Assembly: GCA_944342025.1 (NCBI GenBank)
Contig: CALVMD010000002.1
Location: 1 to 64,000, forward strand
Source of the DNA: an uncultured Clostridia bacterium
GTDB taxonomy: Bacteria > Bacillota > Clostridia > Christensenellales > Borkfalkiaceae
DNA length: 64,000 bases
Direction of reading: 5' to 3'
Part shown: positions 44,764 through 52,272 of the stretch, piece after piece
Layout of the letters: every line of letters begins with the position of its first letter
Position numbering within the stretch: position 1 is the stretch's first letter
Program-made: the position numbers and the translations under genes
The notes under the pieces: model-generated
Seen by the model: only the letters and a program-made list of their open reading frames with translations
What the model was told of the DNA's origin: nothing
Databases searched by the model: none

Positions 44764-44818
44764 GCGCCTAATATCAGGTTGCCTTCTCGGAAGGAGAGGG
44801 CGGATAAGGAGGGCATGT

Positions 44819-45541
44819 ATGAAAAAAGTTGTAATTACCGCCATCGGCACGTTGATGCTTTCTTCCGTGTTGCTGTTATCCGTCGGATGCGGGGGGAGAT
44901 TAGTTAGTACCCCTTTGTATGGTAAGACGGTCACGTTCACGGGGAAAACCATGCCCGTCGATTGGGACGGGCAGACGGGTGCGGGATATGCCGACGGGGA
45001 GTCGGAAACTCCCGTGGGCGATCTGATCGAAAAGTATTTTGAAGAGATCGATTGGGACTTCACCAATGAATGCGATAACTACGATATTCTCGGAGGTTTG
45101 CAGGAAGAGGACAAGGCAAGCCCCGAAGCGTTCATGGCATATATCGATACCGTCGTGCAGGAGCGCGGCATCTATGCCGGGTTGGAGGGCGCGACGGTCA
45201 CCGTGGGGAGCAAGAGCGATGAGGTCGAGGTGGTCTTTTCTGCTCCCGACGGCAATGAATATCGCTATATGTGCACCGATACTTCCCCGGATCGGGACGG
45301 AACGGTGTTGTCGAGCGAAATGCTGTCGGGCGAAAATTGGAGCGGCAACGCAAGTTTTGCGACTTCCTGGAACGGCGTAAGGGAGTATTTTTGGATGAAC
45401 GTTCCGGATGTCGCCCCGCCCATGGGGATCAGTCTTCCCGTTTCCGTCATTTTGTATGATTATGAAAGCGACGGCGCTGGCGGCGGGTCGGGGACCTCGC
45501 TGGTGGAGATCAGGATCCTGGCAGAAACCACAATCGAATGA
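44819..45541 (+). CDS. predicted lipoprotein between the rlmD ends
   Basis: 240 aa. Signal peptide and lipobox (LSVGC, Cys about 24). The mature part has a FEEIDWDFTNECDNYDI acidic stretch and Trp/Asn/Gly-rich beta-type sequence (GENWSGNASFATSWNG). No recognised domain. AAGGAGG lies 5 bases before the ATG, and the promoter is an exact consensus, so strong expression is expected. It is the only complete gene between the intact rlmD and the orphan rlmD 3' end, which suggests cargo of a decayed element. Confidence 0.82.
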   Translation: MKKVVITAIGTLMLSSVLLLSVGCGGRLVSTPLYGKTVTFTGKTMPVDWDGQTGAGYADGESETPVGDLIEKYFEEIDWDFTNECDNYDILGGLQEEDKASPEAFMAYIDTVVQERGIYAGLEGATVTVGSKSDEVEVVFSAPDGNEYRYMCTDTSPDRDGTVLSSEMLSGENWSGNASFATSWNGVREYFWMNVPDVAPPMGISLPVSVILYDYESDGAGGGSGTSLVEIRILAETTIE

Positions 45542-45596
45542 CACGCCTGCTTCATCGGAACAGAACGACAATAAATCAGCCCGCGGATAACAGCTG

Positions 45597-45707
45597 ATGG
45601 GCGAGGTCAATTCCAACGCCTTTTTCGGCACGTTCGAGCGTGTGACAAAAATCAACTCTGCAAGGCGCTATGCGGAGTATATCGTTGCAGCCATGTCCGC
45701 ACAATGA
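45597..45707 (+). CDS. possible 36-aa peptide or gene remnant
   Basis: Frame MGEVNSNAFFGTFERVTKIN onward, ending AAMSAQ, followed directly by a terminator hairpin. No ribosome-binding site is visible. It may be the C-terminal remnant of a lost gene. No family recognised. Confidence 0.25.
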   Translation: MGEVNSNAFFGTFERVTKINSARRYAEYIVAAMSAQ

Positions 45708-45717
45708 ACATTTCAAA

Positions 45718-45745
45718 GGGGCTTCCTTCGGGGAGCCCTTTTTTT
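45718..45745 (+). terminator. plus-strand terminator before rlmD
   Basis: GGGCTTCC..GGGGAGCCC hairpin (45718-45737), then eight T. Confidence 0.8.
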
Positions 45746-45765
45746 CTATGGTCGGCGGCTTTGCA

Positions 45766-47187
45766 TTATTTCCGTTCGAGACAAATTAGTGTCTCAACAT
45801 GTTTCGTCTGAGGGAACATATCGAACGGCTGTACAGACACCACGTTGTAAAATCCCTGCTCAGACGAATAGTCCGCATTCTTTTTCAGCTCCGCCCCCTC
45901 TTCTTTCAGCGCACCCGTCAGAATGCCGACGTCACGCGCCATCGTTGCGGGATTGCAGGAGATCATCGCAATGTGTCGGATCCCTGAAGACAAAACAGCT
46001 TTGAGCGTACTGCGGTCCACTCCCTTTCTGGGTGGATCGACAAGGAGAAATGTCTTGTCGGGAGAAATTTTCTCCATGAGCCCAGGCAAAACATCTTCGA
46101 CTTTGCCGCAAAAATTCGTCATCTTGTCGTCCAATTTATTATAAAATTTCAGCGATTCGGCACATTCGTGCGCCTCTTTGACGATCTCGATACCGTATGC
46201 CTTGCCGAGCGACCTTGCCAACATTGCCGTAAGAAGTCCGCCGCCGCTGTACGCGTTGACGGCAACCTCCGCCCCGCACTGCGCCGCATAGCGAACCGCC
46301 CTGTCATAGAGTTTCCGACACACGCCCGAATTGACCTGCATGAAAGTATTCGGTCCCGCCTCGAAGCGGATGCCGCACTCGGATGCAGTATAACGAGCTT
46401 CTCCGGAGACCAGTTCGAATTTTTCACCGAAAACGGTGTTCGCATCTTTGGTGTTGACATTATGCCAGAGAGTCACGCGATTGAATCTTTCTGCAAGCAT
46501 GGCAGAAAGCGCCTCTTTTTCAGGAAGTTCTTCCGTGTAGGTCACCGCCGTGACGATAAACGAGCCTTCCACTTCACGAACGACGATATGGCGAAGAACG
46601 CCGCGGCGAACAGTCTCATCATATCCGCGCACGCCGTATTTGGATATGTACTTTTTGAAAACAGAGATCACATCGCCCGCCCATGACGGATGTATCGGAC
46701 AACGGTCGACGGGGACGATCCGATGGCTCCGCTCGGCATAAAAACCGATCACGGTATTCCCCTTCGAATCGACACCGACGGGAACCTGCAACTTATTCCT
46801 GTATTCGAACTGATGCTCGCTTTTCACGGTCAACGGCACTTCCATGTCGATCCCGGCGATTTTGCGAAGCGCATCCTGCACCGTTTTGCTTTTCAGTTTC
46901 AGCTGTGCGCCGTACCGCAAATGCTGCAACTGACAGCCCCCGCATTTCGTAAATACGGGACAACGTGCGCGCACCCGCTCGTCGGCAGGAGTCAAAATCT
47001 CCAGCGCCTTCGCATATCCGATGCGGCCTTTGACTTTCAGCGCCTTGAATTTGACTTTTTCTCCCACAACGGTAAACGGGGCGAAAAACACCGTTTCGCC
47101 CCTGTGAACGATCCCCTCTCCGTTAGATCCGAAAGATTCGACCGTGCCCGTAAATTCAAAATTCTTTCCCGTAACAACTCTCTCCAC
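45766..47187 (-). CDS. rlmD: 23S rRNA (uracil-C5)-methyltransferase, RlmD/RumA type
   Basis: S-adenosylmethionine-dependent methylation of a uracil in 23S rRNA (U1939 in E. coli). N-terminal TRAM domain (1-60), Fe-S cysteines C-x5-CGGC near 75-85 plus a later one, AdoMet core near 300 (VNAYSGGGLLTAML), and the catalytic motif LVDPPRKGVDR, with the nucleophilic Cys in ISCNPATMARD near 410. The start is GTG at 47187 with GGGAG 6 bases upstream. The 3' end is more AT-rich than the rest and differs from the orphan fragment at 44.6 kb. Confidence 0.93.
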   Translation of the reverse strand: MERVVTGKNFEFTGTVESFGSNGEGIVHRGETVFFAPFTVVGEKVKFKALKVKGRIGYAKALEILTPADERVRARCPVFTKCGGCQLQHLRYGAQLKLKSKTVQDALRKIAGIDMEVPLTVKSEHQFEYRNKLQVPVGVDSKGNTVIGFYAERSHRIVPVDRCPIHPSWAGDVISVFKKYISKYGVRGYDETVRRGVLRHIVVREVEGSFIVTAVTYTEELPEKEALSAMLAERFNRVTLWHNVNTKDANTVFGEKFELVSGEARYTASECGIRFEAGPNTFMQVNSGVCRKLYDRAVRYAAQCGAEVAVNAYSGGGLLTAMLARSLGKAYGIEIVKEAHECAESLKFYNKLDDKMTNFCGKVEDVLPGLMEKISPDKTFLLVDPPRKGVDRSTLKAVLSSGIRHIAMISCNPATMARDVGILTGALKEEGAELKKNADYSSEQGFYNVVSVQPFDMFPQTKHVETLICLERK

Positions 47188-47208
47188 GATTCTCTCCCAA
47201 CAGCACCG

Positions 47209-47919
47209 CTACTGCCCGTCTTCTCCGCTGTTCCCCATATTGCGGTCCTCGCCGTTTCCTCTGTTATTTCCCTCGGACGGTCCGTCCGTATCTTTTCTCT
47301 CATCCTCTCCGCGCGGCGACATTTCGCCGAAAACCTCGTCTACGTCGTCGCGATAACCTGTCCCGCGCACGCTTTTTCCGCCTTTCGCTCCGCCGCTGCG
47401 GTCCACTTTCGAAACATAAAAATTTACAAGCAGCTGTGCCTTTCGCATCAGCCAATCGTACAGAATGAACAGAGCCGCGCCGCCGACGATCAAAATGGGA
47501 TACGCCCAGACCTCCAGCCATTCGTACGCGACCTGAAACAGATTGCTGAACAGCGCCCACGACGCGCACAGCATTCCGACAAACCACGCTGCCTTGACCG
47601 CCCATGCGACCCACTTATTGATCCTCCACTTTTCCTGAAAAGAGTTGACGAGCGGATGCAATCCGAAAAAGACGATGAACGGAAACAATTTATAGAACAT
47701 CGCAATGCCGCCGAACGGCAGGCATAAAAGCGCCGTTGCGACATAAGCCAAAAACCCGCCCGCGCGGAAATTTTTGGCAAGGGGCAGCATGAGCGCGATT
47801 TCCGCAAAAATGTACCCCGAAATGAGGATAAAGCTCACGTTCATGCCGATCGCCATGAACACGGTCGCCAATGCGCACGAGAGCGCGGCAAGGGCGATCG
47901 AAAAAGATTTCTTTTTCAT
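47209..47919 (-). CDS. unrecognised multi-pass membrane protein with acidic tail
   Basis: 236 aa. About five to six hydrophobic helices in residues 5-165, resembling ECF-transporter S components or DUF2232-type proteins in outline only. A cytoplasmic tail of about 65 residues rich in Gly, Asp, Glu and Arg (GEMSPRGEDERKDTDGPSEG) follows. Start at the ATG 47919 or 47925; no clear ribosome-binding site. It begins 32 bases after the J-like gene in the same direction, so it probably belongs to the same unit. Confidence 0.75.
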   Translation of the reverse strand: MKKKSFSIALAALSCALATVFMAIGMNVSFILISGYIFAEIALMLPLAKNFRAGGFLAYVATALLCLPFGGIAMFYKLFPFIVFFGLHPLVNSFQEKWRINKWVAWAVKAAWFVGMLCASWALFSNLFQVAYEWLEVWAYPILIVGGAALFILYDWLMRKAQLLVNFYVSKVDRSGGAKGGKSVRGTGYRDDVDEVFGEMSPRGEDERKDTDGPSEGNNRGNGEDRNMGNSGEDGQ

Positions 47920-47950
47920 GATCATTTGTGCGCAAAGCGCCGGATGCGGA

Positions 47951-48589
47951 CTATCTGCAGCCGCAGCAAGCGTTCATAAAGCAATTCAGGCACATATTGC
48001 AGGCACAACAAGTCGCGCACTGTTCGCACAGTCCTCCGCCGCCCATCTGCTGATTTTCATAATCGGGCTGGGCGCCCGCATTGCCCTGCGCCTCTTGGGC
48101 GCCGCCCTGCGTTGTTTCGGCCTTCTTTTTGTCATACTCGATTTTTTCTTTGAGTTTATTGTAAGAAGTCCTGTATTTTTCGTTGGACGGATCCATCTGC
48201 ATGGCGATCTCGAGCTGTTTTTTGCTCTCGTTCATCCAGTTTTTGCGATAGAACACGACCGATTGCAGGTAATGCCATTCCGCAGGGCGCTCGTTGAACT
48301 CATCGAGCGCGGACTGAGCCTCGGCAAATTTGCCCTCGCGGATAAGCTGATCCACTTTGTTATACGCAGATCCCATATCGCCCGTCGCCCGACGCTCGCT
48401 GCGCTCAGACATGATCTCATTATACGCCACGTCGATGCGGTTGAGCATTTTTGCGGCTTCATTGCCCGCCTCGCCTTCCAAAAATCTGTCTTCTGAATAT
48501 TTCTTTTTGAGAGCATTGTACCGTTCGGTGATCTGCTCGTCGGTCATCTCTTCGGTGACGCCCAAAAGCTCGTAATATTTATTGTTCAT
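47951..48589 (-). CDS. J-domain-like / TPR protein with Cys-rich C-terminus, HPD missing
   Basis: 212 aa. Residues 1-70 look like a J-domain (YYELLGVTEEMTDEQITERYNALKK), but the diagnostic HPD is absent, so it should not stimulate Hsp70 normally. Residues about 75-150 form TPR-like helices (GKFAEAQSALDEFNERPAEW and KKQLEIAMQMDPSNEKYR). After a Gln/Gly linker the last 26 residues hold nine cysteines (LCEQCATCCACNMCLNCF, then NACCGC), suggesting metal or Fe-S binding or palmitoylation-like anchoring. It sits between a DUF5685 gene and a membrane protein gene. Confidence 0.82.
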   Translation of the reverse strand: MNNKYYELLGVTEEMTDEQITERYNALKKKYSEDRFLEGEAGNEAAKMLNRIDVAYNEIMSERSERRATGDMGSAYNKVDQLIREGKFAEAQSALDEFNERPAEWHYLQSVVFYRKNWMNESKKQLEIAMQMDPSNEKYRTSYNKLKEKIEYDKKKAETTQGGAQEAQGNAGAQPDYENQQMGGGGLCEQCATCCACNMCLNCFMNACCGCR

Positions 48590-48611
48590 CTATTTTCCTT
48601 CGGCTAACGCC

Positions 48612-49490
48612 TTATCTGAGTTTTATTTTTGTCGGTTTGACCTTTTTATGACACCCGCAGGTGACGCGCTTTGTCGCAGCAGGCAACCCCCGTAAGATGA
48701 TATTGTCCGTCAGGTCTCGGTTGAAATAGAACTTTATGTTTTTCAGACTTTCCGCATTTTCCGCGAACACGCTCTTGAACACGAAATCCACTTCTTCCGC
48801 GTTCTTTTCCAGCATTTTTTCGCGTACAGATTCGCCGAACGCGGCATAAAACGGATTATAATTTTTCTTTTTTACGTCTTTATCGTAATCGTCCAGCGCG
48901 TCGATGAGGTATACCCATTTCCCGATCCCGTAAAAGAGATCGCGCGTATATTGCGTCGCAAACTCTTCGCCCAAACAATAATCGGACAGGTCCGCGATCA
49001 TCATGCCGAACGGATCCGCCGCCCTGTCGAGGCTGGCGCAGTTTTCCTTTTCCAATTTTCTGAGATGTTCCATATGCCGCGCGATGATCTCTGCCGCACG
49101 AGGATGCAGCGCTTTGGCTTTTTTGAATCCTTTTTTGAAAAAAGAGCGGGAAAATCTGCCCTTGTTTTCATCTTCGATGTCATCGGTCAGTTTATAATAG
49201 GTGAGCGCCGTATTCAGACAGGCGACGGTACGCGTGATGTCGTCGTCGTCTGCGATCGGGCGCTTTACGAACGGATGCGCGGCACAGCGCCGGCTTTTGA
49301 TCGTAACGTCGGTATTCTTTATATTGTGCAGCAGGGCCGACAAAAATGTCATGTCATACGAAAGAGCCAGCCTGGCCGTCTGCCCGCAGCAGCGCCCGAT
49401 GCTCTTGCACAGGCCGCAATACATCGCCTTGTATAAGAGCCCGTCTTTCACGTACATATAGGGAATATCCGGTTGGATATAGCCGAACAT
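48612..49490 (-). CDS. DUF5685 family protein, with Asp-rich motifs like a class I isoprenoid synthase
   Basis: 292 aa, predicted all-helical. N-terminal YCGLCKSIGRCCG (Cys 25, 28, 34, 35) and C-terminal CGCH (278-281). Two aspartate-rich motifs, DDIED at 103-107 and DALDDYDKD at 197-205, lie on likely helices about 95 residues apart. That is the arrangement by which squalene/phytoene-synthase-type enzymes bind Mg-diphosphate. The resemblance is my inference from motifs; DUF5685 has no assigned function that I know. The start at 49490 uses the GGAG located at the end of trpS. Confidence 0.85.
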   Translation of the reverse strand: MFGYIQPDIPYMYVKDGLLYKAMYCGLCKSIGRCCGQTARLALSYDMTFLSALLHNIKNTDVTIKSRRCAAHPFVKRPIADDDDITRTVACLNTALTYYKLTDDIEDENKGRFSRSFFKKGFKKAKALHPRAAEIIARHMEHLRKLEKENCASLDRAADPFGMMIADLSDYCLGEEFATQYTRDLFYGIGKWVYLIDALDDYDKDVKKKNYNPFYAAFGESVREKMLEKNAEEVDFVFKSVFAENAESLKNIKFYFNRDLTDNIILRGLPAATKRVTCGCHKKVKPTKIKLR

Positions 49491-49492
49491 GA

Positions 49493-50497
49493 TTATTCTC
49501 CCTGATAAAATCCGACCTTTCTGTAAACCTTGGAAAGCGTCCTGCGCGCGATGCGGGATGCCGCCTCCGCGCCCTTTTTCATCACATCGTTCAGGAACTG
49601 CTTGTCTTTGAGGATGCGCGCCTTTTCTTCCTGCATGGGGACCAGCACGTCGGCGATCGCCTCGCCCACGGCAACTTTGAAATCGCCGTACCCTTTGCCC
49701 GCAAATTCGCGCTCGGTCTCTTCCGCGCTTTTGCCGGTAAACGCACCGTAGATCGCAATGAGATTGGAAACTCCCGGCTTGTCCTCGGCGGCGCGCACTT
49801 CGTTGCCGCTGTCGGTAACGGCGCGCTTGCACTTGCGGATGATCGTATCCTTATCGTCGGACAAAGTGATAAATCCGTTCGGATTTTCGTCCGACTTGCT
49901 CATCTTTTTGGTCGGGTCTGCAAGGCTCATGATCTTTGCGCCGCTTCCCTTGGGGATAAACGGCTCCGGCACCGTAAAGGTATCGCTGTAACGATTGTTG
50001 AAGCGGATCGCGAGGTCGCGCGTGAGCTCGAGGTGCTGTTTCTGATCCGCACCGACGGGCACAAGCGCCGCCTGATACAGCAGAATGTCGGATGCCATGA
50101 GGACGGGATAATCCATCAGACCCATATTCACGTTGTCGGCATGGCGGGCGCTCTTATCTTTGAACTGCGTCATGCGGGAAAGCTCCCCGGGATATGCGAT
50201 CGTATTGAGCACCCAGGTAAGTTCGCAGTGGGCGGGAACGTGCGACTGCACGAAAAGCACACACTTCTCCGGATCGATGCCGCAGGCGATGAACAGCGCC
50301 ATCAGCTCGAGCGTGTTGCGTCTGAGCGCGGCGGGCTCCTGTTTTACCGTGATGGCATGCAAATCCGCCACCGCATAGATACAGTCGTGTTCGTCCTGCA
50401 AACGGACAAAATTGCGGATCGCGCCGATATAGTTGCCGATCGTGACGGCGCCGCTCGGCTGTACCGCAGAAAACAACTTTTTCTTTTCTTCTCCCAT
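49493..50497 (-). CDS. trpS: tryptophanyl-tRNA synthetase
   Basis: Class I synthetase, 334 aa, cytosolic. HIGH-like signature PSGAVTIGNYIGA at 13-25 and KMSKSDENP near 197. The start at 50497 gives the conserved N-terminus (KKLFSAVQPSG) with GGGG upstream. Its stop overlaps the ribosome-binding site of the DUF5685 gene, so translation of the two is linked. No T-box leader is present despite the family's frequent use of one. Confidence 0.95.
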   Translation of the reverse strand: MGEEKKKLFSAVQPSGAVTIGNYIGAIRNFVRLQDEHDCIYAVADLHAITVKQEPAALRRNTLELMALFIACGIDPEKCVLFVQSHVPAHCELTWVLNTIAYPGELSRMTQFKDKSARHADNVNMGLMDYPVLMASDILLYQAALVPVGADQKQHLELTRDLAIRFNNRYSDTFTVPEPFIPKGSGAKIMSLADPTKKMSKSDENPNGFITLSDDKDTIIRKCKRAVTDSGNEVRAAEDKPGVSNLIAIYGAFTGKSAEETEREFAGKGYGDFKVAVGEAIADVLVPMQEEKARILKDKQFLNDVMKKGAEAASRIARRTLSKVYRKVGFYQGE

Positions 50498-50549
50498 CTC
50501 TTGCACCCCGGCGGCGATACCGCCTTTTATATTCCGATATTCGTAATCA

Positions 50550-50578
50550 AGTATAACACAACGCCCGGGAAAAAGCAA
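50550..50578 (-). promoter_or_regulatory. trpS promoter
   Basis: On the minus strand TTGCTT (50573-50578), 17 bases, TATACT (50550-50555). Leader about 45 bases. Confidence 0.55.
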
Positions 50579-50702
50579 TTAACTGGCTGCCCATACGTTT
50601 CAAAATTCACCGTTTCCGCCTTTTTTTTCACCGTTTTATTACGAAAAACCGCATCGCCGGGACAAGAGATCGCTTCAAAAATTTTTTCGCGGACGATCGC
50701 AG

Positions 50703-50746
50703 AAAAAAAACGGCCCGCACGCCTTATATGAAAAGGCGTGCGGGCC
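50703..50746 (-). terminator. terminator of the sigma/anti-sigma operon
   Basis: 14-bp perfect GC-rich arms (50712-50725/50733-50746), followed on the minus strand by GTTTTTTTT. Confidence 0.9.
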
Positions 50747-50765
50747 GCACCCGTCTTTACGTCTC

Positions 50766-51500
50766 TTATTCAAAGCTGTTGTCAATAATGGATACGGCGT
50801 CATCCACTTTCTTCTCCCCCGCCGTCGCAAGCGTCAGATTATACGAATAGTTTCCGTGTGAAAAGTAAAGCATCGAACGCTCTTCCGCCGGCTCGCGTTT
50901 AATAAAATACGTAGCGTTTTTACCGTCGTAACGTCCGCCCAGATCTTTATAATCGTCCAGCCTGTCAAAGACAATGTCCCCGACCTCGACGTACAACCAA
51001 GCCGCAATGCCGCCGTTTGCGGTATACTCCACATAATATACGACTGCTTCGTCCGTCCCTTCCGGGTTTTCTTTTAAAAAATATTCTTTGTAAGCAGTCA
51101 CGCTGTCTTCTTCAATAAAAGGAAGGAATTCTTTTTCCGTATAGACGGCCGTCTTTTCCGTCAGCTGCGCGCTGTTGACGCGGCCATATCCGTCGATGGC
51201 CAGCGTGCCGGTTCCTCCCGCCCCGCTTATGAAATACCACAAAAGCAGGATCACCGCAGCCAAAAGAAAAAGCCCTGCCGCACATGCAATGACGAGATTG
51301 CGGGAACTCATTCCGCCGCAAGAGTCCGACGAACCGCCCGCCTTAACGGGGACAGGAACTCTTGCCCCGGCCCGTACCGTACCGTCGCCTTCCAAAACGC
51401 GCTTCGCTTCTCTCGTTATGTCGGCAGAAGGGCGCTCCCCTCCTTCGACATAAGCCCTGAAAAGGGCATCCAGGTTTTTATCTTTATCGTATCTGCTCAT
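50766..51500 (-). CDS. membrane-anchored protein, probable anti-sigma factor
   Basis: 244 aa. Cytoplasmic N-terminus of about 70 residues (DALFRAYVEGGERPSADITREAKRVL, an alpha-helical anti-sigma-like region), one membrane helix near 72-93 (LVIACAAGLFLLAAVILLLWYF), then an extracytoplasmic domain. It lacks the HxxxCxxC zinc motif of ZAS anti-sigma factors. Identification rests on position: it begins 34 bases after the stop of an ECF sigma gene, as anti-sigma genes usually do, and has the expected topology. The outer domain may sense envelope state. Confidence 0.65.
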   Translation of the reverse strand: MSRYDKDKNLDALFRAYVEGGERPSADITREAKRVLEGDGTVRAGARVPVPVKAGGSSDSCGGMSSRNLVIACAAGLFLLAAVILLLWYFISGAGGTGTLAIDGYGRVNSAQLTEKTAVYTEKEFLPFIEEDSVTAYKEYFLKENPEGTDEAVVYYVEYTANGGIAAWLYVEVGDIVFDRLDDYKDLGGRYDGKNATYFIKREPAEERSMLYFSHGNYSYNLTLATAGEKKVDDAVSIIDNSFE

Positions 51501-51534
51501 AACAAACCCCTTATTATAAAAACATCAAACGAAC

Positions 51535-52086
51535 TCAATTTGTCCACGGGTCCGCAAGCATTTTTTTCATGAACGCTTCCGCTTTTAAAATCTCTTTCGA
51601 AACATAAGACTTCGACCTGCCTACCTCTTTGGCGATCTCGCGCACGGACATGTCGAGAAAATACTTCATATAGACCATCTGCCTGACGACGGGCGGAGAA
51701 AGCGCATCCATCATCTTTTCGACCAACACGTGGCGGGCGGTGCGCTCTTCGGTGTCTGTGCCGTCGGAAATGTGACAAAATTCGTCGAGATTGAGTGTGC
51801 CGACGTTTTTCTCCCGTTTCAGAAAATTCAGCGCGGTGTTCCGCACGATCCGGCAGATCCACGCATAGCCGTTCGTCCCCGGCTTATACTTGCCGATATA
51901 CCGGACGATCTTGACGAAACTTTCCTGCACGACGTCTTCCGCAAGAAATACGTCCTTGACAACGCCTTTGGCGACAAAAAGCATGGTCTTACCCATGCAT
52001 TCGTACAGCTGATCGACGCCCGAAGGATCGCCGGCAGCGATCTGCCCGAGAGCATATTCAATTTTTTCATACAAATCGCCGTTCAT
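51535..52086 (-). CDS. ECF-type RNA polymerase sigma factor
   Basis: 183 aa. Sigma region 2 around 20-90 (AEDVVQESFVKIVRYIGKYKPGTNGYAWICRIVRNTALNFLKR, the classic ECF core) and region 4 around 125-175 (MSVREIAKEVGRSKSYVSKEIL helix-turn-helix). It directs transcription of a regulon controlled by the downstream membrane protein. Start placed at the ATG 52086 after AGAGG; an ATG at 52110 overlaps the -10 box and would be leaderless. Its divergent neighbour is a membrane glycosyltransferase, a plausible target. Confidence 0.9.
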   Translation of the reverse strand: MNGDLYEKIEYALGQIAAGDPSGVDQLYECMGKTMLFVAKGVVKDVFLAEDVVQESFVKIVRYIGKYKPGTNGYAWICRIVRNTALNFLKREKNVGTLNLDEFCHISDGTDTEERTARHVLVEKMMDALSPPVVRQMVYMKYFLDMSVREIAKEVGRSKSYVSKEILKAEAFMKKMLADPWTN

Positions 52087-52108
52087 AAAACCTCTGTCTT
52101 GCTTGGTC

Positions 52109-52137
52109 ATTATATCACAAACCTTGCCGCGATGCAA
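52109..52137 (-). promoter_or_regulatory. sigma factor gene promoter
   Basis: On the minus strand TTGCAT (52132-52137), 17 bases, TATAAT (52109-52114). Confidence 0.65.
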
Positions 52138-52235
52138 TGCCGACGCGCCGCACGGTGAAAAAATCAAAAAAATTTCACAAAACAGTGGACAATCCCACGG
52201 AACGGACTGTTTGTATTGTAGCAGCTTATGAAAAT

Positions 52236-52272
52236 AAAGGAGGCGCGCCCGACTGCGGGCGCAACGATCATG
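52236..52272 (+). promoter_or_regulatory. ribosome-binding site separated from the start codon by a hairpin
   Basis: AAAGGAGG (52236-52243), then a perfect 7-bp stem GCGCCCG/CGGGCGC (52245-52251/52256-52262), then ATG at 52270. The linear gap is 26 bases, too long. With the hairpin folded the gap is about 8, which is ideal. Confidence 0.55.

Noticed and set aside
44624-44818. N-terminal extension of the island lipoprotein
   Set aside because: It would cross the consensus promoter; the lipoprotein signal peptide begins at the ATG 44819 after AAGGAGG.
50498-50600. T-box leader for trpS
   Set aside because: The transcript leader is about 45 bases and has no T-box sequence.
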